64,000 nucleotides of DNA, from contig JNLK01000001.1 in NCBI GenBank assembly GCA_000703065.1, positions 1,364,001-1,428,000 of the forward strand. Reading direction: 5' to 3'. Shown one piece after another: positions 35,901 through 44,478 of this stretch. Both the position numbers and the translations under genes were made by a program. Below the pieces are notes generated by a model. The model saw nothing but the letters and a program-made list of their open reading frames with translations, had not been told where the DNA came from and ran no database searches. The stretch comes from Lachnospiraceae bacterium AC2029. Lineage in GTDB: Bacteria > Bacillota > Clostridia > Lachnospirales > Lachnospiraceae. How positions within the stretch are numbered: the stretch's first letter is position 1; each line of letters opens with the position of its first letter.

Positions 35901-37265
35901 GTCTTCTGTCGGACTCGACTTAGTTGTTGTCATTTTACCAAAGATATAGTTTGTAGTATCCGCCAATCCAAAACGATAGAAACTATATGTATTACGGAAC
36001 CGCTCCGAAGCGGAGTCCACCGCCGTTTTATCCGCCTCTTCTCTCGCCTTACCGTAAACGCTGGTCTGCGCCTGAACATCTGCAGCATCCAATACAATAT
36101 GAACTACATTCTGCTCATCGATCCATGCCGGGAAACGGAACTTAAAATTGGACGATCCCGCATAATCCCCTTTGGAATAGAATGTGACCGTTATATTCTC
36201 AACCGGATGCTCAGCCGCATAGACAAGCATATCACTTTGGCTCGAATTCTCCACTTCTTTCGGGATATCGTCATACGGAATACTGAAACTCATTAAATCC
36301 TCAGGATTCCCCTTTCCAGTTCCATCATAAAGCATGAAATTCAGAGCCTTCACCTGATCAAAAGCATCATCCTCCTTCGGATGAAGAAGGATTTCTAATA
36401 CCTCACTGTTTCTGATCTCAAAGTATAAAGGAGTTTTATCCTGTCCTTTCCCGCGGATCCGTTCTGTCAGTTGATCTACACCATAATATCCCAACATCCA
36501 AGGCTCGCGTGCTGCCCTCTGACGGTCCAAAACGCTAACGCTTTCAGATGTACTGGAATCATTGTAGCTGAGTTGATCGGCCCTATCCGAGTAAAGTGCA
36601 GAGAATACCTGCCCTGTCTCCGGCGAAAGTTCCAGAATGATAGCTCCGTTCAGAGCTGAAGTATCGGAAACATAGGCCGCAACCAGGTCGAACAGCATAA
36701 CCGTCCCCAGATTGATCGTCTTTCCATCAATCATACTCTTCCGACCCGCCGCATCCGCAGCAAGATAAGCCACATACCGATCATAATCTCCGCTTTTTGC
36801 ACTGAGCGTAAGAATAGTTCTGGCATCTTTCTGATTTACATTCAGACCCAAAGCCCCACTGGACTCCGCGCTGCTAGACCACAGAGTCTCCCAGGTGTAG
36901 TTTTGTCCGTCGCTCCGTATAATGCTGGAGAGTTTTCCTACCACCGGATTTTTCGAACCAGATTCACAATAGGCCAAAACAAATTCCGAACTATACTTTC
37001 CATTCTTCTGAAGTAATCGGAATTCCCGTTCAGTTGCTCCACTTGCGTCCAACTCCACCAACTGATTCTGCGCAGCGAAGAACAGCTCCTCCGCAACGGA
37101 GTCCTCATGTTGGAACCGCATCCAATCCTGCCATGCCACTCCACCAAATATAGTGACACCCATAAGAATCGCAAGAAGCACAAGCACAACAACCAGTTCA
37201 ACCAAAGTGAAACCGGCATTATTCTTTCGTATTCTGTTGGAAAGTGATTTGTTTTGTCTTTCCAT
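29964..37265 (-). CDS. Giant pilin-headed GLUG-repeat protein
   Basis: A 2433-residue protein. The leader MERQNKSLSNRIRKNNAG precedes FTLVELVVVLVLLAILMGVT, a perfect class-I-like prepilin head. A variable region follows, then from about residue 700 to 1800 there are some twenty GLUG-type repeats (VGGIIG, VGGLFG, IGGIAG, AGGLYG and so on) as found in large surface adhesins. The last 500 residues contain two or three beta-rich domains (TPYIDIDINRPSTGLNASGIKL). So a pilin anchor carries an adhesin-like body of about 260 kDa. The start is either the ATG at 37265 or one four codons upstream (37277). The LRR giant gene ends eight bases before the latter. Confidence 0.85.
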   Translation of the reverse strand: MERQNKSLSNRIRKNNAGFTLVELVVVLVLLAILMGVTIFGGVAWQDWMRFQHEDSVAEELFFAAQNQLVELDASGATEREFRLLQKNGKYSSEFVLAYCESGSKNPVVGKLSSIIRSDGQNYTWETLWSSSAESSGALGLNVNQKDARTILTLSAKSGDYDRYVAYLAADAAGRKSMIDGKTINLGTVMLFDLVAAYVSDTSALNGAIILELSPETGQVFSALYSDRADQLSYNDSSTSESVSVLDRQRAAREPWMLGYYGVDQLTERIRGKGQDKTPLYFEIRNSEVLEILLHPKEDDAFDQVKALNFMLYDGTGKGNPEDLMSFSIPYDDIPKEVENSSQSDMLVYAAEHPVENITVTFYSKGDYAGSSNFKFRFPAWIDEQNVVHIVLDAADVQAQTSVYGKAREEADKTAVDSASERFRNTYSFYRFGLADTTNYIFGKMTTTKSSPTEDNPNATTESVEINSSRYEGVSGEAPTGYITHLELYSKNGNSGNCGECTTFASYEMKSETKQVESNGEEGAGETATVTVEKRGFEIQNGRHLYNMRYETECKRTGSKDNVFCLTADIDWNSFVGKTTGAEHNYFLNSYDASFNLTERKASGIDYDGENKATGSTGVKTANMPFPGFRCLGKGDTFTQAAAYGAKDEDGNELDSYSISNVTVSLAANIAYGVYDDVFDNTELNKVNYSRAKFLSGDITNQNILGMATYGNDRGAEDTATLSVRSHLLRGGALPLGLFAENLGTISNITLSYHTVRGFEESYIAGKENSVDKLLATNMVGGFAGNNLGYIANLTLGEGSKVNGRTDVGGIIGRESYIVTDSETNTAKEDVTISGMKNFGEVSGLENVGGIVGRAYTHFIGESNQEKSYAAFYYDGNQGDSEFTNPRYYYYHDRYFISDNNTSMTGARVARVGKITIENCSNRGLVHGDLILGYGAKYQTDGRQKSKCCFIGGIAGVAMDGYIADHRSLRIGASDGKSPLKQYEEYGFFRGSFSYIEIDNCDSYYKGLQETAHMYDYYVGGLVGYLRYAYVKGCVQAPEDALWEDGAPDVYVSGKTYVGGLFGCSDNSIYLKASDEANYAVVNYNNVIGEKYVGGIAGGTGIGDKSQQAFSIWNPSSVGASIPSQYVDVDTYSKDYTQFIAGRDMLNTAVVLGKKSDKPMDPLNGFGCIGGIYGVTRLPFINADNIQSQAVKKLAMKLITSSGTNLYSLDAKALQSDVLEQSAYGGNCVGGIIGHSVGFDWMNDDGTENCSSRVDAIVFGQDYVGGVVGHTSDSKWSVLKNTYPFVGDDSGSDTKGLLVVGRDGVGGICGDFLHKDILGPSITLKDAISVPFRVAGRYGVGGLFGLINPGNSQRSISISTDLQDDDRIQVLGVVYTGGVAGVVDRVFNSGSTIVVQDMDINSAYFAGGLYGAVGRVDDPNIALAEVANGNVRLGTDVKVEADAFSGGVAGLFAGTKLNAFTGTNSTNSQLRSMAETIAEQPYQDAFNSVMSNTDIVGVGTKDISITFNNYSAGTTSVTGIIQAKIFAGGLFGFSPDRSKNLAVTGFVNGASIRTTGAVTNVAEMTDKESSYSYLGGVIGRVPKGMILVKCGNAIGAPYVDDATPYYAADQATWLGGLTEVNAGQIVGQTKKASGTNDYTNNTDYIDYCINNTNFDYSSSGTIQGVGAFTGVNGTIHTDGSNYGVIFFCSNRATIKAKVAAGIAGALGGSSDIRYSENRGRILGADVSAGIAGVATSGLSTGSPMVTSCVNLGDINLTESGDAVGKDSAGIVYSTDRRGVITYCRNYGPGVQYGITGEEAARVYANAEAGGLGADLTDDPIAPMDSDNLTRNFFLYGEQPYAANNADLGKVKNYGSVYYTVATDGYLKTLMNKPENSGWRFLNLADGIDAENVKCFTISKNEWTQSGTKAYDLNFTVHKGQDEPEGVNMKDFTVYWYSGVATNQAYQYHLTFSYKDSSNISKQHTFNRKVAHGVKQTEARLYDTFQIPSDWSVTGVRIWAGKDDYEAMLGAGVSGSTDTISLPLYSVFWSDSDGKHYMVGEADKEQFPQNYSGGQVVPGSTSNQVKATIIGGSDPASDMFSSNKLQEVVYDDHSKDWAYDLQIYDKKPNDSVTWTSNLYPVSNATRTEDSTFGNWLETYYDENKDNGNLKYSVFDAYGDSRTPYIDIDINRPSTGLNASGIKLYLYNLNYYRDSQSEDCYYRYLVTLTFYDRFGQKRTAQNQRMIYLDSTGYSTVQKFSDTVLFGTDNNNDAIKPVNIRIEFNPVANDDENAFYYGIAGVTYIQNEVEKVFASETSTGSDTASGDAISGFTPIANQYVDGVSLVPSSTGNANLWKLDTINTEVDTWSKQLYVQEGQTHESYHFIYKRNGEFQNDVLMPGLGEYSGGKVTKKASLLDTQNTMESRLAVFGNLDKKLLQFLKDETGQKNSKFVDEP

Positions 37266-37285
37266 ATTCTTTACCATCTTTTTGC

Positions 37286-40200
37286 TTAATTACTGATATG
37301 CAAATACTTATTATCCTCAATGATATAATTCTTACCATTGACGTCAGTAAGCGTAGTCCCGCCAAAACCAAGATCCTGAGTAACCTTATTTCTCTCATGT
37401 TTAGCTCTGGTATTCCATAAGTCCGGATCCTCAAACAGAACATTATTACCCATATCCCATTGCGCAAAGCAGGTTTTGAATGCGTTAAGCACAGTGGTAT
37501 TCGTCCCGGTTATGATACGCCGCATAGTATACAAACGGCTCATATCAACCTGCTCGCCAAAGCTCAGCGAATTTAATTGTTTAGCCGAATTAAACATAAA
37601 CGAAATATCCGTTACATTGGACCAGTCTCCCGTAATGCTTACCGACTTAACACTAGATTCACTAAACATATACGACATATTAACATTCGAACTCACTCCG
37701 GATGTGTCAATATTCATAGTCACACTCTGAAGAGAGGAACACTTATTGAACATATAGCTAAAGTTCGTTACCGAGCTGATATCCGCATTTCCAAAGTTAA
37801 CGTTCTTCAGTTTGGAACATCCATTGAAGAAATAACTCATATCCGTAACCTCGGACAGATCCAGGCCGGACAGATCAACCGAAGCAAGACTGGACCACCC
37901 GTTAAACATTTTGGTGGTGTTACCTGAAATCTTCAAAAGCTTAGCTCCTGACCACCACTTCAGCGTTGTCCCATCCAACCACATGTAAACAGAGTCCTCC
38001 TGGCCTTCTGCCGCCATATTGTTTTCTGCTCCACCTGCCCTTGCAATTGCCTCTTCCTCAGTTATACCGGTCACTCTTTCGAACCCGGTAATCTTAGTTT
38101 TATCGGTTACCGGAGTCTTTTCAGTTATCCAGTTATCAGAGAGCGGTTCCAGCGCAACTACCCTGAGACCTTTATGAGTAAAGTAACCCGCCTGACCTTC
38201 CTTTTCAACTCTTGCATACTCTTTTCCTTTATACGCCGGATCATATGGGGTAACCGGTCCTGTCAGACTCTCACAGCCATCAAACATACCGATAAGTGAT
38301 TCTAACGGCTTATCCCCCGGATCCATATCATTCGTAACCGTCGACAGATCCAGGCCATACCCATCATCAACAGGATCCGCCGCATAAATAGTTGTAAGCT
38401 GTGTACATCCACCAAACATCGTCTTCGCCGCATTCACTTTCCTGCAGTTTAACGCTGACAAGTTCAGTGTAGTCAATGAAGTACAACCGGCAAAAGTACT
38501 GTTTAATTGCGTAATTCCTTCAGCAGAGAACGCATCATCGTCTCCATATTCACCAAAATCAACATTCTGAAGCGACGAGCACTTAAAGAATACCAAAGCA
38601 AAATTCACCTCATCATCAGGAAGTTCAAAACCTCTGATCGTCACATCGGTAAGACTTGTTGCCTCGCGCATAAAATTTTTAAATCGGGTTAACTTCGGTG
38701 CATCTACATTTCTTATTTCTACAGAACCGAGTTTATTAAACTGATAGAACAGGTTGGACATGGTCTGTAGATTCGGAAGTGCCACATCCTTCAACGCAAA
38801 GGTTTCAAGAGTTCCCTTCGCCGTATTTACCATATTTTTTAGCCCGGAATTCTTATCACCGGATACTGTGAACCCACTGAAAATAACCTTCTCGAGCGTC
38901 AGATTCTTAACCTTTGCCGACTTAAATACATCTATAGCAACATCATCTACAACCGTACATTTCACGTTCCCTGTTTTACCCGCACCTATAAGATGCACAT
39001 CCGTAAGGTTAGAACAGTTTTCAAACATGGACTGTAAATTATTCGCACAATCAATGTGGAAATTTCCAGTACTCTTATTCGCCGAAGCCTTGCAGCCATA
39101 GAACATATAACTCATATCAATCGCATTGGAAGTCTCAAGTCCAAGACCTGCGATGGTGACATTCTCACACCCCTTAAACATACTTGCCATATTCTGGGCC
39201 GACGTTGTTTTCAGATTGACTAACTTAGCATCCGTCAGTTTCTTACATCCCTCAAACATTGACGCCATGTTAGTTACGGCACTGGTATCAGTTCCTGCGA
39301 AGCTTACGCTTTCCAACGAATCTCCCCCCTGGAAAAGCAGCTGGAAGGATGTGATATTCGGAATCGACAGATTGGAAAGCGTCACATTCTTTAATGTTGA
39401 TATTATGGGATTAGTAAAGTTTCCAAAACCAACCAAATTGGAGAAATTAACACTGTCTATTGTAAGGTCTGTCATACTGGTACAGCCATTGAATACTTCA
39501 GATGTTTTGCTGCCATCCAACAGACTTGCCGGAGTTTTTGTTTTTCCCGCCCCGATAAGGTTCACCTTCGCAAGATTTGAACATCCAGCAAACATAGCTG
39601 TAACGTCTTCTGCGACATCAATATGAAGCGTTGTTTCCTTCTGAACAGCTGAACAACCATTGAACATGTTTTTCATGTTTTTGGCCTTTAGCGTGTTTAA
39701 ACCAAGATCCTGGATCACGATTCCGACGCAGTTCTGGAACATGCTTTCCATATCCGTAGCCGAGGACGTATTCAGCCCCTTCAGATTTGCATTGGTCAGG
39801 CCTGAGCAATCACAGAACATAAAACTCATGTCTGTCACTGTGCTTGTGTCTGTATTCGAAAATTCCACCGTTGTCAAGCTCGAATAGCCTTTAAACAGTT
39901 CTTTAAAAGATTTCACCTTCGGAATCCCGACATTTGAAAAAGCCACCTCCTCCAGCGACTCTTCTGCAGACGCAAAGAACGATCCAAGCCCTTCCAGATT
40001 CGAAAAAGTAACATCACTGATCGATACAGCCCTTAAATCTGTACATCCATTAAAGACATTCTCTGTATTTCCTGTGGAAATAGGACATTTTGTCGAACTG
40101 TCCTTCCCCGCACCAATCAAATGAACTTCCTCAAGGTGTTCACATCCGGCAAACATTGATTGGATAGTCGTTGCAATATTAATATGAACCGATACAGGCT

Positions 40201-43200
40201 TCTGATTAATTGCGGTGCAGCCATTAAACATATTGCTCATGTCTTTGATTCTTGATGTATCCAACCCAAGATCCGCAATAATAAGTGAAGTACAGTTCTT
40301 GAACATCTGAGTTGCTTTAACGATTGAGAGTTCAAAACCGCCCAAATTGAAATAATTGTCAGATGTAGTGTCCGTTCCACCAACCAACGATGAACAGCCT
40401 TCAAACATGGAGGTAGCATTCACCACCGCCACACCATTCGCATCCGGGGGTGCAGGCGTGAAATTATCCAATGCAACGTATGTCAATTCTGAATAACCTT
40501 TAAACAAGCTTGCAGTAGTTTTCAGATTCGGCATATTCACATTTTTAATTATAATCTTTGTTACCGAACCCTTTATGCTGTCTGCACTATATAAGTTCGT
40601 CAGATCTGAGATATAGGTAGTGTAAAGATTCTCCAGCGTAATGCTTCCAAGTCCTTCACACCCCTTGAAAACTTCCACGATTGATGTATTATACGGCCTT
40701 TTAGCAAGATCTTCAGGTTTACCCAGGAAATCGCTATCCCCCTCATCAGTACCTGCCGTATCCGCGCCTGTAAGGATAACAGAATCGAGCACCGTGCAGC
40801 CCATAAACATCTGATAAATATCATAAGCCGACCTGATATTAATCTCCGGAACAGATGCAAGATTGGGGCAATATGCGAACATCTTGTCGAAATAATTATT
40901 GAACTGTGTGTTAAATCCACTCGAAACCTGAATGCCCGTAATCCCACAATAATAAAACATCTGTGAAGAATCTGCAGACTTCGTAATATCAAATGTTCGG
41001 ATGTCCAACTGCCCCGTCATTGCTTCACATCTGCCAAACATCCCTTTAAAACGCTCTACACCCGAAGTTTCCATGTGCTGGATAAAACTATTTTCGGTCA
41101 TTATTCTATATCCGAAGAAAAGGGCCTGCATACTCTCTTCCGCCTTAAGGTCGGAATCATCTTCCTCCGTAAAAACGTAGATTGAGTAAGTGTTTCCTGT
41201 TTTTACACTATATGCAACTATATAGTCCGGATACTCCTCGACCAGATTATTTTCATCTACCTTAAAATCCCCGAGATTATCTGTTCCATACCCCCAATCC
41301 AGAACATGTTTTCCGTCTACCGAATTGGGATTCTCCTGCATCTTCGTTGTAGAAATACAGAATTCCTTAGTGAAACCTTCGCTATAATAACCATAATTAG
41401 CACGTTCATCCTTGTTGATATACATGACCTTATCGACAGGGATTCGGAGATTATCTATTTTGTTGAGTGCCCCTTCTTTATTCGTCACTCCAGCCAGCTG
41501 CCTGAAATAAAGACATAACTTAGCCGGATTATTTCTATGAGCTTCATCAGTAAGATATTCATCATAATCAAGCTGGGCCGTTAGGTACCCAACTTCAACC
41601 TCAACCATCAATCCATAAAGATCCGAATCCTCCGCGAAAAGATGATCCGTGATTTCTTCTCTGATCTCGTCTTCATAACCCGCTCTGGAGATAGAGCGCT
41701 CATTCGACGGATCCGTTCCGTCCTTCTTACAGTCAAAAGCGTTCCATTTCTTGGGCTTATTCTTCCTTACTGCCCCTGCCAGATTCGTTGTTGTTCCATA
41801 TGTCATCTGTGCCTGTTCAACGAAATCATATTTAGAATCAACCTTATTGCCTTTTTCATCCAATATTTCCGAACCGGGCAATTCATTCTGTTTGAAAGTA
41901 AGGTCATATACAGAATCAGCTTTGCCCTCAAAAGCCCCCACTTCGTTCCCTTGAGAATCCGTCGCGTGCATAAATACCGTCCGATTGATATACGCAGGAG
42001 TTTCAGCCCGGATTGATGATGTCGTCGACACATCAACAGCTTTAATATACGCAATAAGATCATCTTCTTTCGGTTGCGTCTGTTGCTCATCTCCTCCTTG
42101 ACTTTCATCATCCTGATCAGATGTATCAGTCGTAGCCTCAGAAAGTCTGAACGTTTTATACACCCCACCATCCATAACCAGCCAATCATGGGAGTATGTA
42201 GCAATGTCAGTTCCCTTGGCATTTAATGCCGGATTTTGGGACACAAGGATCGCTGACTCATTCAATTTTTCCAAAGCCGCCTCAGACTGTTCAGAAAACG
42301 TTCCCGTAACCCTATCTTTCTTCAATGTCAGAGTATTTCCTGAAATGGATGGGATATCCTTTTTATTCTCAACATTTGATCCCACCCTCAGGACATCTGC
42401 ATCCAATCCAACCGACTGGGTATTCGGATTGTAGGCCGCGAATGTAATCGCGAGAGGTGAATAGTCATGCGGCATATAGGTGGTAAGAGAAATCTCCTCC
42501 CCTTCCAGTTCTTCATAATGCGACGCAAGGTACTCTTTAAGCTCACCAAAATCTTTAAACTGAACTGAACTATTTTGAGTATTATATACCCAGCGAAGCA
42601 ACGACTGATCCGTATCATACCCTGCCTGCTGTCCCAACGTAGTGTCTTTATCGTATTGATTCGGATCCACGTTATAATTCTGTCCATCAAAAGTAACGGC
42701 AATTGCGTTTTGTTTTTCGCCTGCCTCCGGCACGAACTTCAACAGTTGCGTTTTAGCTCCATTATCAAGCAGAATATGGCCGTAAATGTTCACCTTGACA
42801 TTGTATTCAAAGAGCGACCCATCAACGTTCCAGTCCTCCTTTTTCTTCGATGCTCCACGTCTTGGCGGATCAAACGCAGTATCATCTCCTTCCGCAACAA
42901 CTTCCGGAGTTCCCTTTTTCCAGACATAGACAATGTTCCCATGTACAGAGCCTGTAACATCCCCATCATCCACGCCCTGAGTGTTTTTCAGCGCCGCAGT
43001 TTCACCTTCTTGCGCTTTCTTAGCTTCGGTTTCATTTTCATATACCGTCCACACGTTGTTCCTTAGTACAACTACTCTTCCATCCTGAGCTACAAATTTT
43101 GCAAATGAAATCGTATAAGACGCAATATGATCCGAATTTGCCTCCGTTTCTCCATCCAACAACTGAGCACTGGTCCACACAGTAAACGCAGTCATCCCTT

Positions 43201-43501
43201 TTTCAAATCCCGCCTCTTCTCTGGCAACTGAACGACGGCTCGGAGTCAGACGATTACTTCCGTCATTGTAAATCTCAGTAAACGCGGCCCGCGTAGATGC
43301 AAGTGCTGCTTCTGCATCAGCTATATACTGCTTCTCCTTTGAACTGTCGATATATCCCAGAAATGCGGGAATAGCAACTGCAGCTAAGATTGCCAGAATA
43401 ACAAGCACGACAATAAGCTCCACCAAGGTGAAGCCTTTTTTCGAAGTATGGGAGTTTTTGCGTGTGCGGCCAGGCAGCCACATGTTCATTATTTTGCTCA
43501 T
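37286..43501 (-). CDS. Giant pilin-headed DUF285/BspA-like leucine-rich repeat protein
   Basis: A 2071-residue protein. The leader MSKIMNMWLPGRTRKNSHTS plus KKG precedes FTLVELIVVLVILAILAAVA (Glu5 present). About 750 residues of non-repeat sequence follow, then about thirty DUF285 units of the form 'xMFxGCxxLTxvdL...TSxxxxMSxMF', in which three superblocks of about 190 residues each carry HLIGAGK. A short beta region (YFTHKGL) interrupts near residue 1780 before the last LRR block. DUF285 repeats are known in bacterial surface and host-binding proteins. GGAGGAATTGCGT precedes the ATG at 43501. It has its own promoter and reads through into the GLUG giant. Confidence 0.88.
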   Translation of the reverse strand: MSKIMNMWLPGRTRKNSHTSKKGFTLVELIVVLVILAILAAVAIPAFLGYIDSSKEKQYIADAEAALASTRAAFTEIYNDGSNRLTPSRRSVAREEAGFEKGMTAFTVWTSAQLLDGETEANSDHIASYTISFAKFVAQDGRVVVLRNNVWTVYENETEAKKAQEGETAALKNTQGVDDGDVTGSVHGNIVYVWKKGTPEVVAEGDDTAFDPPRRGASKKKEDWNVDGSLFEYNVKVNIYGHILLDNGAKTQLLKFVPEAGEKQNAIAVTFDGQNYNVDPNQYDKDTTLGQQAGYDTDQSLLRWVYNTQNSSVQFKDFGELKEYLASHYEELEGEEISLTTYMPHDYSPLAITFAAYNPNTQSVGLDADVLRVGSNVENKKDIPSISGNTLTLKKDRVTGTFSEQSEAALEKLNESAILVSQNPALNAKGTDIATYSHDWLVMDGGVYKTFRLSEATTDTSDQDDESQGGDEQQTQPKEDDLIAYIKAVDVSTTSSIRAETPAYINRTVFMHATDSQGNEVGAFEGKADSVYDLTFKQNELPGSEILDEKGNKVDSKYDFVEQAQMTYGTTTNLAGAVRKNKPKKWNAFDCKKDGTDPSNERSISRAGYEDEIREEITDHLFAEDSDLYGLMVEVEVGYLTAQLDYDEYLTDEAHRNNPAKLCLYFRQLAGVTNKEGALNKIDNLRIPVDKVMYINKDERANYGYYSEGFTKEFCISTTKMQENPNSVDGKHVLDWGYGTDNLGDFKVDENNLVEEYPDYIVAYSVKTGNTYSIYVFTEEDDSDLKAEESMQALFFGYRIMTENSFIQHMETSGVERFKGMFGRCEAMTGQLDIRTFDITKSADSSQMFYYCGITGIQVSSGFNTQFNNYFDKMFAYCPNLASVPEINIRSAYDIYQMFMGCTVLDSVILTGADTAGTDEGDSDFLGKPEDLAKRPYNTSIVEVFKGCEGLGSITLENLYTTYISDLTNLYSADSIKGSVTKIIIKNVNMPNLKTTASLFKGYSELTYVALDNFTPAPPDANGVAVVNATSMFEGCSSLVGGTDTTSDNYFNLGGFELSIVKATQMFKNCTSLIIADLGLDTSRIKDMSNMFNGCTAINQKPVSVHINIATTIQSMFAGCEHLEEVHLIGAGKDSSTKCPISTGNTENVFNGCTDLRAVSISDVTFSNLEGLGSFFASAEESLEEVAFSNVGIPKVKSFKELFKGYSSLTTVEFSNTDTSTVTDMSFMFCDCSGLTNANLKGLNTSSATDMESMFQNCVGIVIQDLGLNTLKAKNMKNMFNGCSAVQKETTLHIDVAEDVTAMFAGCSNLAKVNLIGAGKTKTPASLLDGSKTSEVFNGCTSMTDLTIDSVNFSNLVGFGNFTNPIISTLKNVTLSNLSIPNITSFQLLFQGGDSLESVSFAGTDTSAVTNMASMFEGCKKLTDAKLVNLKTTSAQNMASMFKGCENVTIAGLGLETSNAIDMSYMFYGCKASANKSTGNFHIDCANNLQSMFENCSNLTDVHLIGAGKTGNVKCTVVDDVAIDVFKSAKVKNLTLEKVIFSGFTVSGDKNSGLKNMVNTAKGTLETFALKDVALPNLQTMSNLFYQFNKLGSVEIRNVDAPKLTRFKNFMREATSLTDVTIRGFELPDDEVNFALVFFKCSSLQNVDFGEYGDDDAFSAEGITQLNSTFAGCTSLTTLNLSALNCRKVNAAKTMFGGCTQLTTIYAADPVDDGYGLDLSTVTNDMDPGDKPLESLIGMFDGCESLTGPVTPYDPAYKGKEYARVEKEGQAGYFTHKGLRVVALEPLSDNWITEKTPVTDKTKITGFERVTGITEEEAIARAGGAENNMAAEGQEDSVYMWLDGTTLKWWSGAKLLKISGNTTKMFNGWSSLASVDLSGLDLSEVTDMSYFFNGCSKLKNVNFGNADISSVTNFSYMFNKCSSLQSVTMNIDTSGVSSNVNMSYMFSESSVKSVSITGDWSNVTDISFMFNSAKQLNSLSFGEQVDMSRLYTMRRIITGTNTTVLNAFKTCFAQWDMGNNVLFEDPDLWNTRAKHERNKVTQDLGFGGTTLTDVNGKNYIIEDNKYLHISN

Positions 43502-43662
43502 ACGCAATTCCTCCGGCATCTGCCAGTATTATCAAAGTTTCTGCAAAATGGGTAGAATATACCTATACTATCATCTTATGTAGACTTATGCCGATTTTAC
43601 CATATAAATCAAGGGTATGCAAGAATAGGGGGTTCTTTGTTCATACTCTTTTCACGAAATGA
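43405..43662 (-). repeat. Duplicated promoter-leader-pilin head, copy A
   Basis: About 250 bases, from the codons for GFTLVELIVV back through the leader peptide, ribosome binding site, leader RNA and promoter to about 43662, match 44390-44645 at high identity with few gaps. Shared parts include cacgaaat, gtatgcaagaat, accatataaatcaa, catctgccagtatt and gctcatacgcaat. Boundaries are estimates. Confidence 0.85.
43594..43622 (-). promoter_or_regulatory. Promoter of the giant LRR pilin gene
   Basis: Minus strand TTGCAT (43617-43622), 17 bases, TAAAAT (43594-43599). The leader RNA is about 85 bases. It is nearly identical to the promoter of the preceding pilin gene, apart from the -10 box (TAAACT there). 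Confidence 0.8.
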
Positions 43663-43695
43663 TTTGTGAGAATTCACCAAATTTATACATTTTCA

Positions 43696-43744
43696 CAAAA
43701 AAAGCCGGACTATCGGCATCAGCTTGATGCGATCGATAGTCCGG
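43696..43744 (-). terminator. Terminator of the first pilin gene
   Basis: Minus strand: GCCGGACTATCG (43733-43744) pairs perfectly with CGATAGTCCGGC (43703-43714), followed by seven T. A second inner stem (gcatca/tgatgc) is in the loop. A degenerate copy of this hairpin is found at 44804-44857. Confidence 0.9.
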
Positions 43745-43779
43745 CCCGCTTTATTTCAGTGCCTCAGAATCTAGATCCA

Positions 43780-44478
43780 CTAGTCATACATCCTGGGCAG
43801 TTTGTTTCTTAAATAGCCCCAAAAAGCCTCATCAGCCAAGCTATTGTATGGTCTGTTATCAGCATTGAAAAGAATATAATACTGAATTGGCAGCTTTCTC
43901 CCGTCCATAACAAGTGTGTTTGACTTCTGCTTTTCATCCTTGATCACTATATTTAGATTTGTCGGATTCTTTGAAGTCCATTCCCCGTTATAGTAATAAT
44001 ACGGTCTGGAGTCTTTTTCCTTTATATAGCACGCATAATACACTATATACCGATCGTGCTTACTTACCATTGAATTATTACAATTTCCTGTTGCGACTAA
44101 AAAAATATACGGTTTTTGTTCTGTATATTCTGTTATTTTTTTTGCAAAATCACTGCCTACCGCATCTACATCTCCATATCCGGTCACCTTTGCGGCTTTT
44201 ATACCTATAACATTCTTGTTTCCCCCAATTGGAGTTCCCTTTCCATACTCTTCAGTAAATCCCGCCTGCGTCGCTTCTAAGCAGGCTTTTGCAAGGTTAA
44301 TATCCTGTTTCTCTCTGGCCTTATCAATCCAACCAATAAGAGCCGGAGTAATAATTGCAGCTAAAACTGCCAAAATAACAAGCACAACAATAAGCTCCAC
44401 CAGGGTGAATCCTTTTTTCGAAGTATGGGAGTTTTTTCGTGTGTAGCCAGGCATCCACATATTCATCAGTTTGCTCAT
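43780..44478 (-). CDS. Type IV prepilin (first gene of the pilus locus)
   Basis: A 232-residue prepilin. The leader MSKLMNMWMPGYTRKNSHTS plus KKG precedes FTLVELIVVLVILAVLAAIITP with Glu5. This head is nearly identical to that of the LRR giant downstream, but the soluble domain is small (about 185 residues; YIVYYACYIKEKDSRPYYYYN, LPIQYYILFNADNRPYNSLADE). GGAGGGATTGCGT precedes the ATG. It is flanked by its own promoter and terminator, so it is transcribed alone. Its size fits an ordinary pilus subunit. Confidence 0.88.
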   Translation of the reverse strand: MSKLMNMWMPGYTRKNSHTSKKGFTLVELIVVLVILAVLAAIITPALIGWIDKAREKQDINLAKACLEATQAGFTEEYGKGTPIGGNKNVIGIKAAKVTGYGDVDAVGSDFAKKITEYTEQKPYIFLVATGNCNNSMVSKHDRYIVYYACYIKEKDSRPYYYYNGEWTSKNPTNLNIVIKDEKQKSNTLVMDGRKLPIQYYILFNADNRPYNSLADEAFWGYLRNKLPRMYD

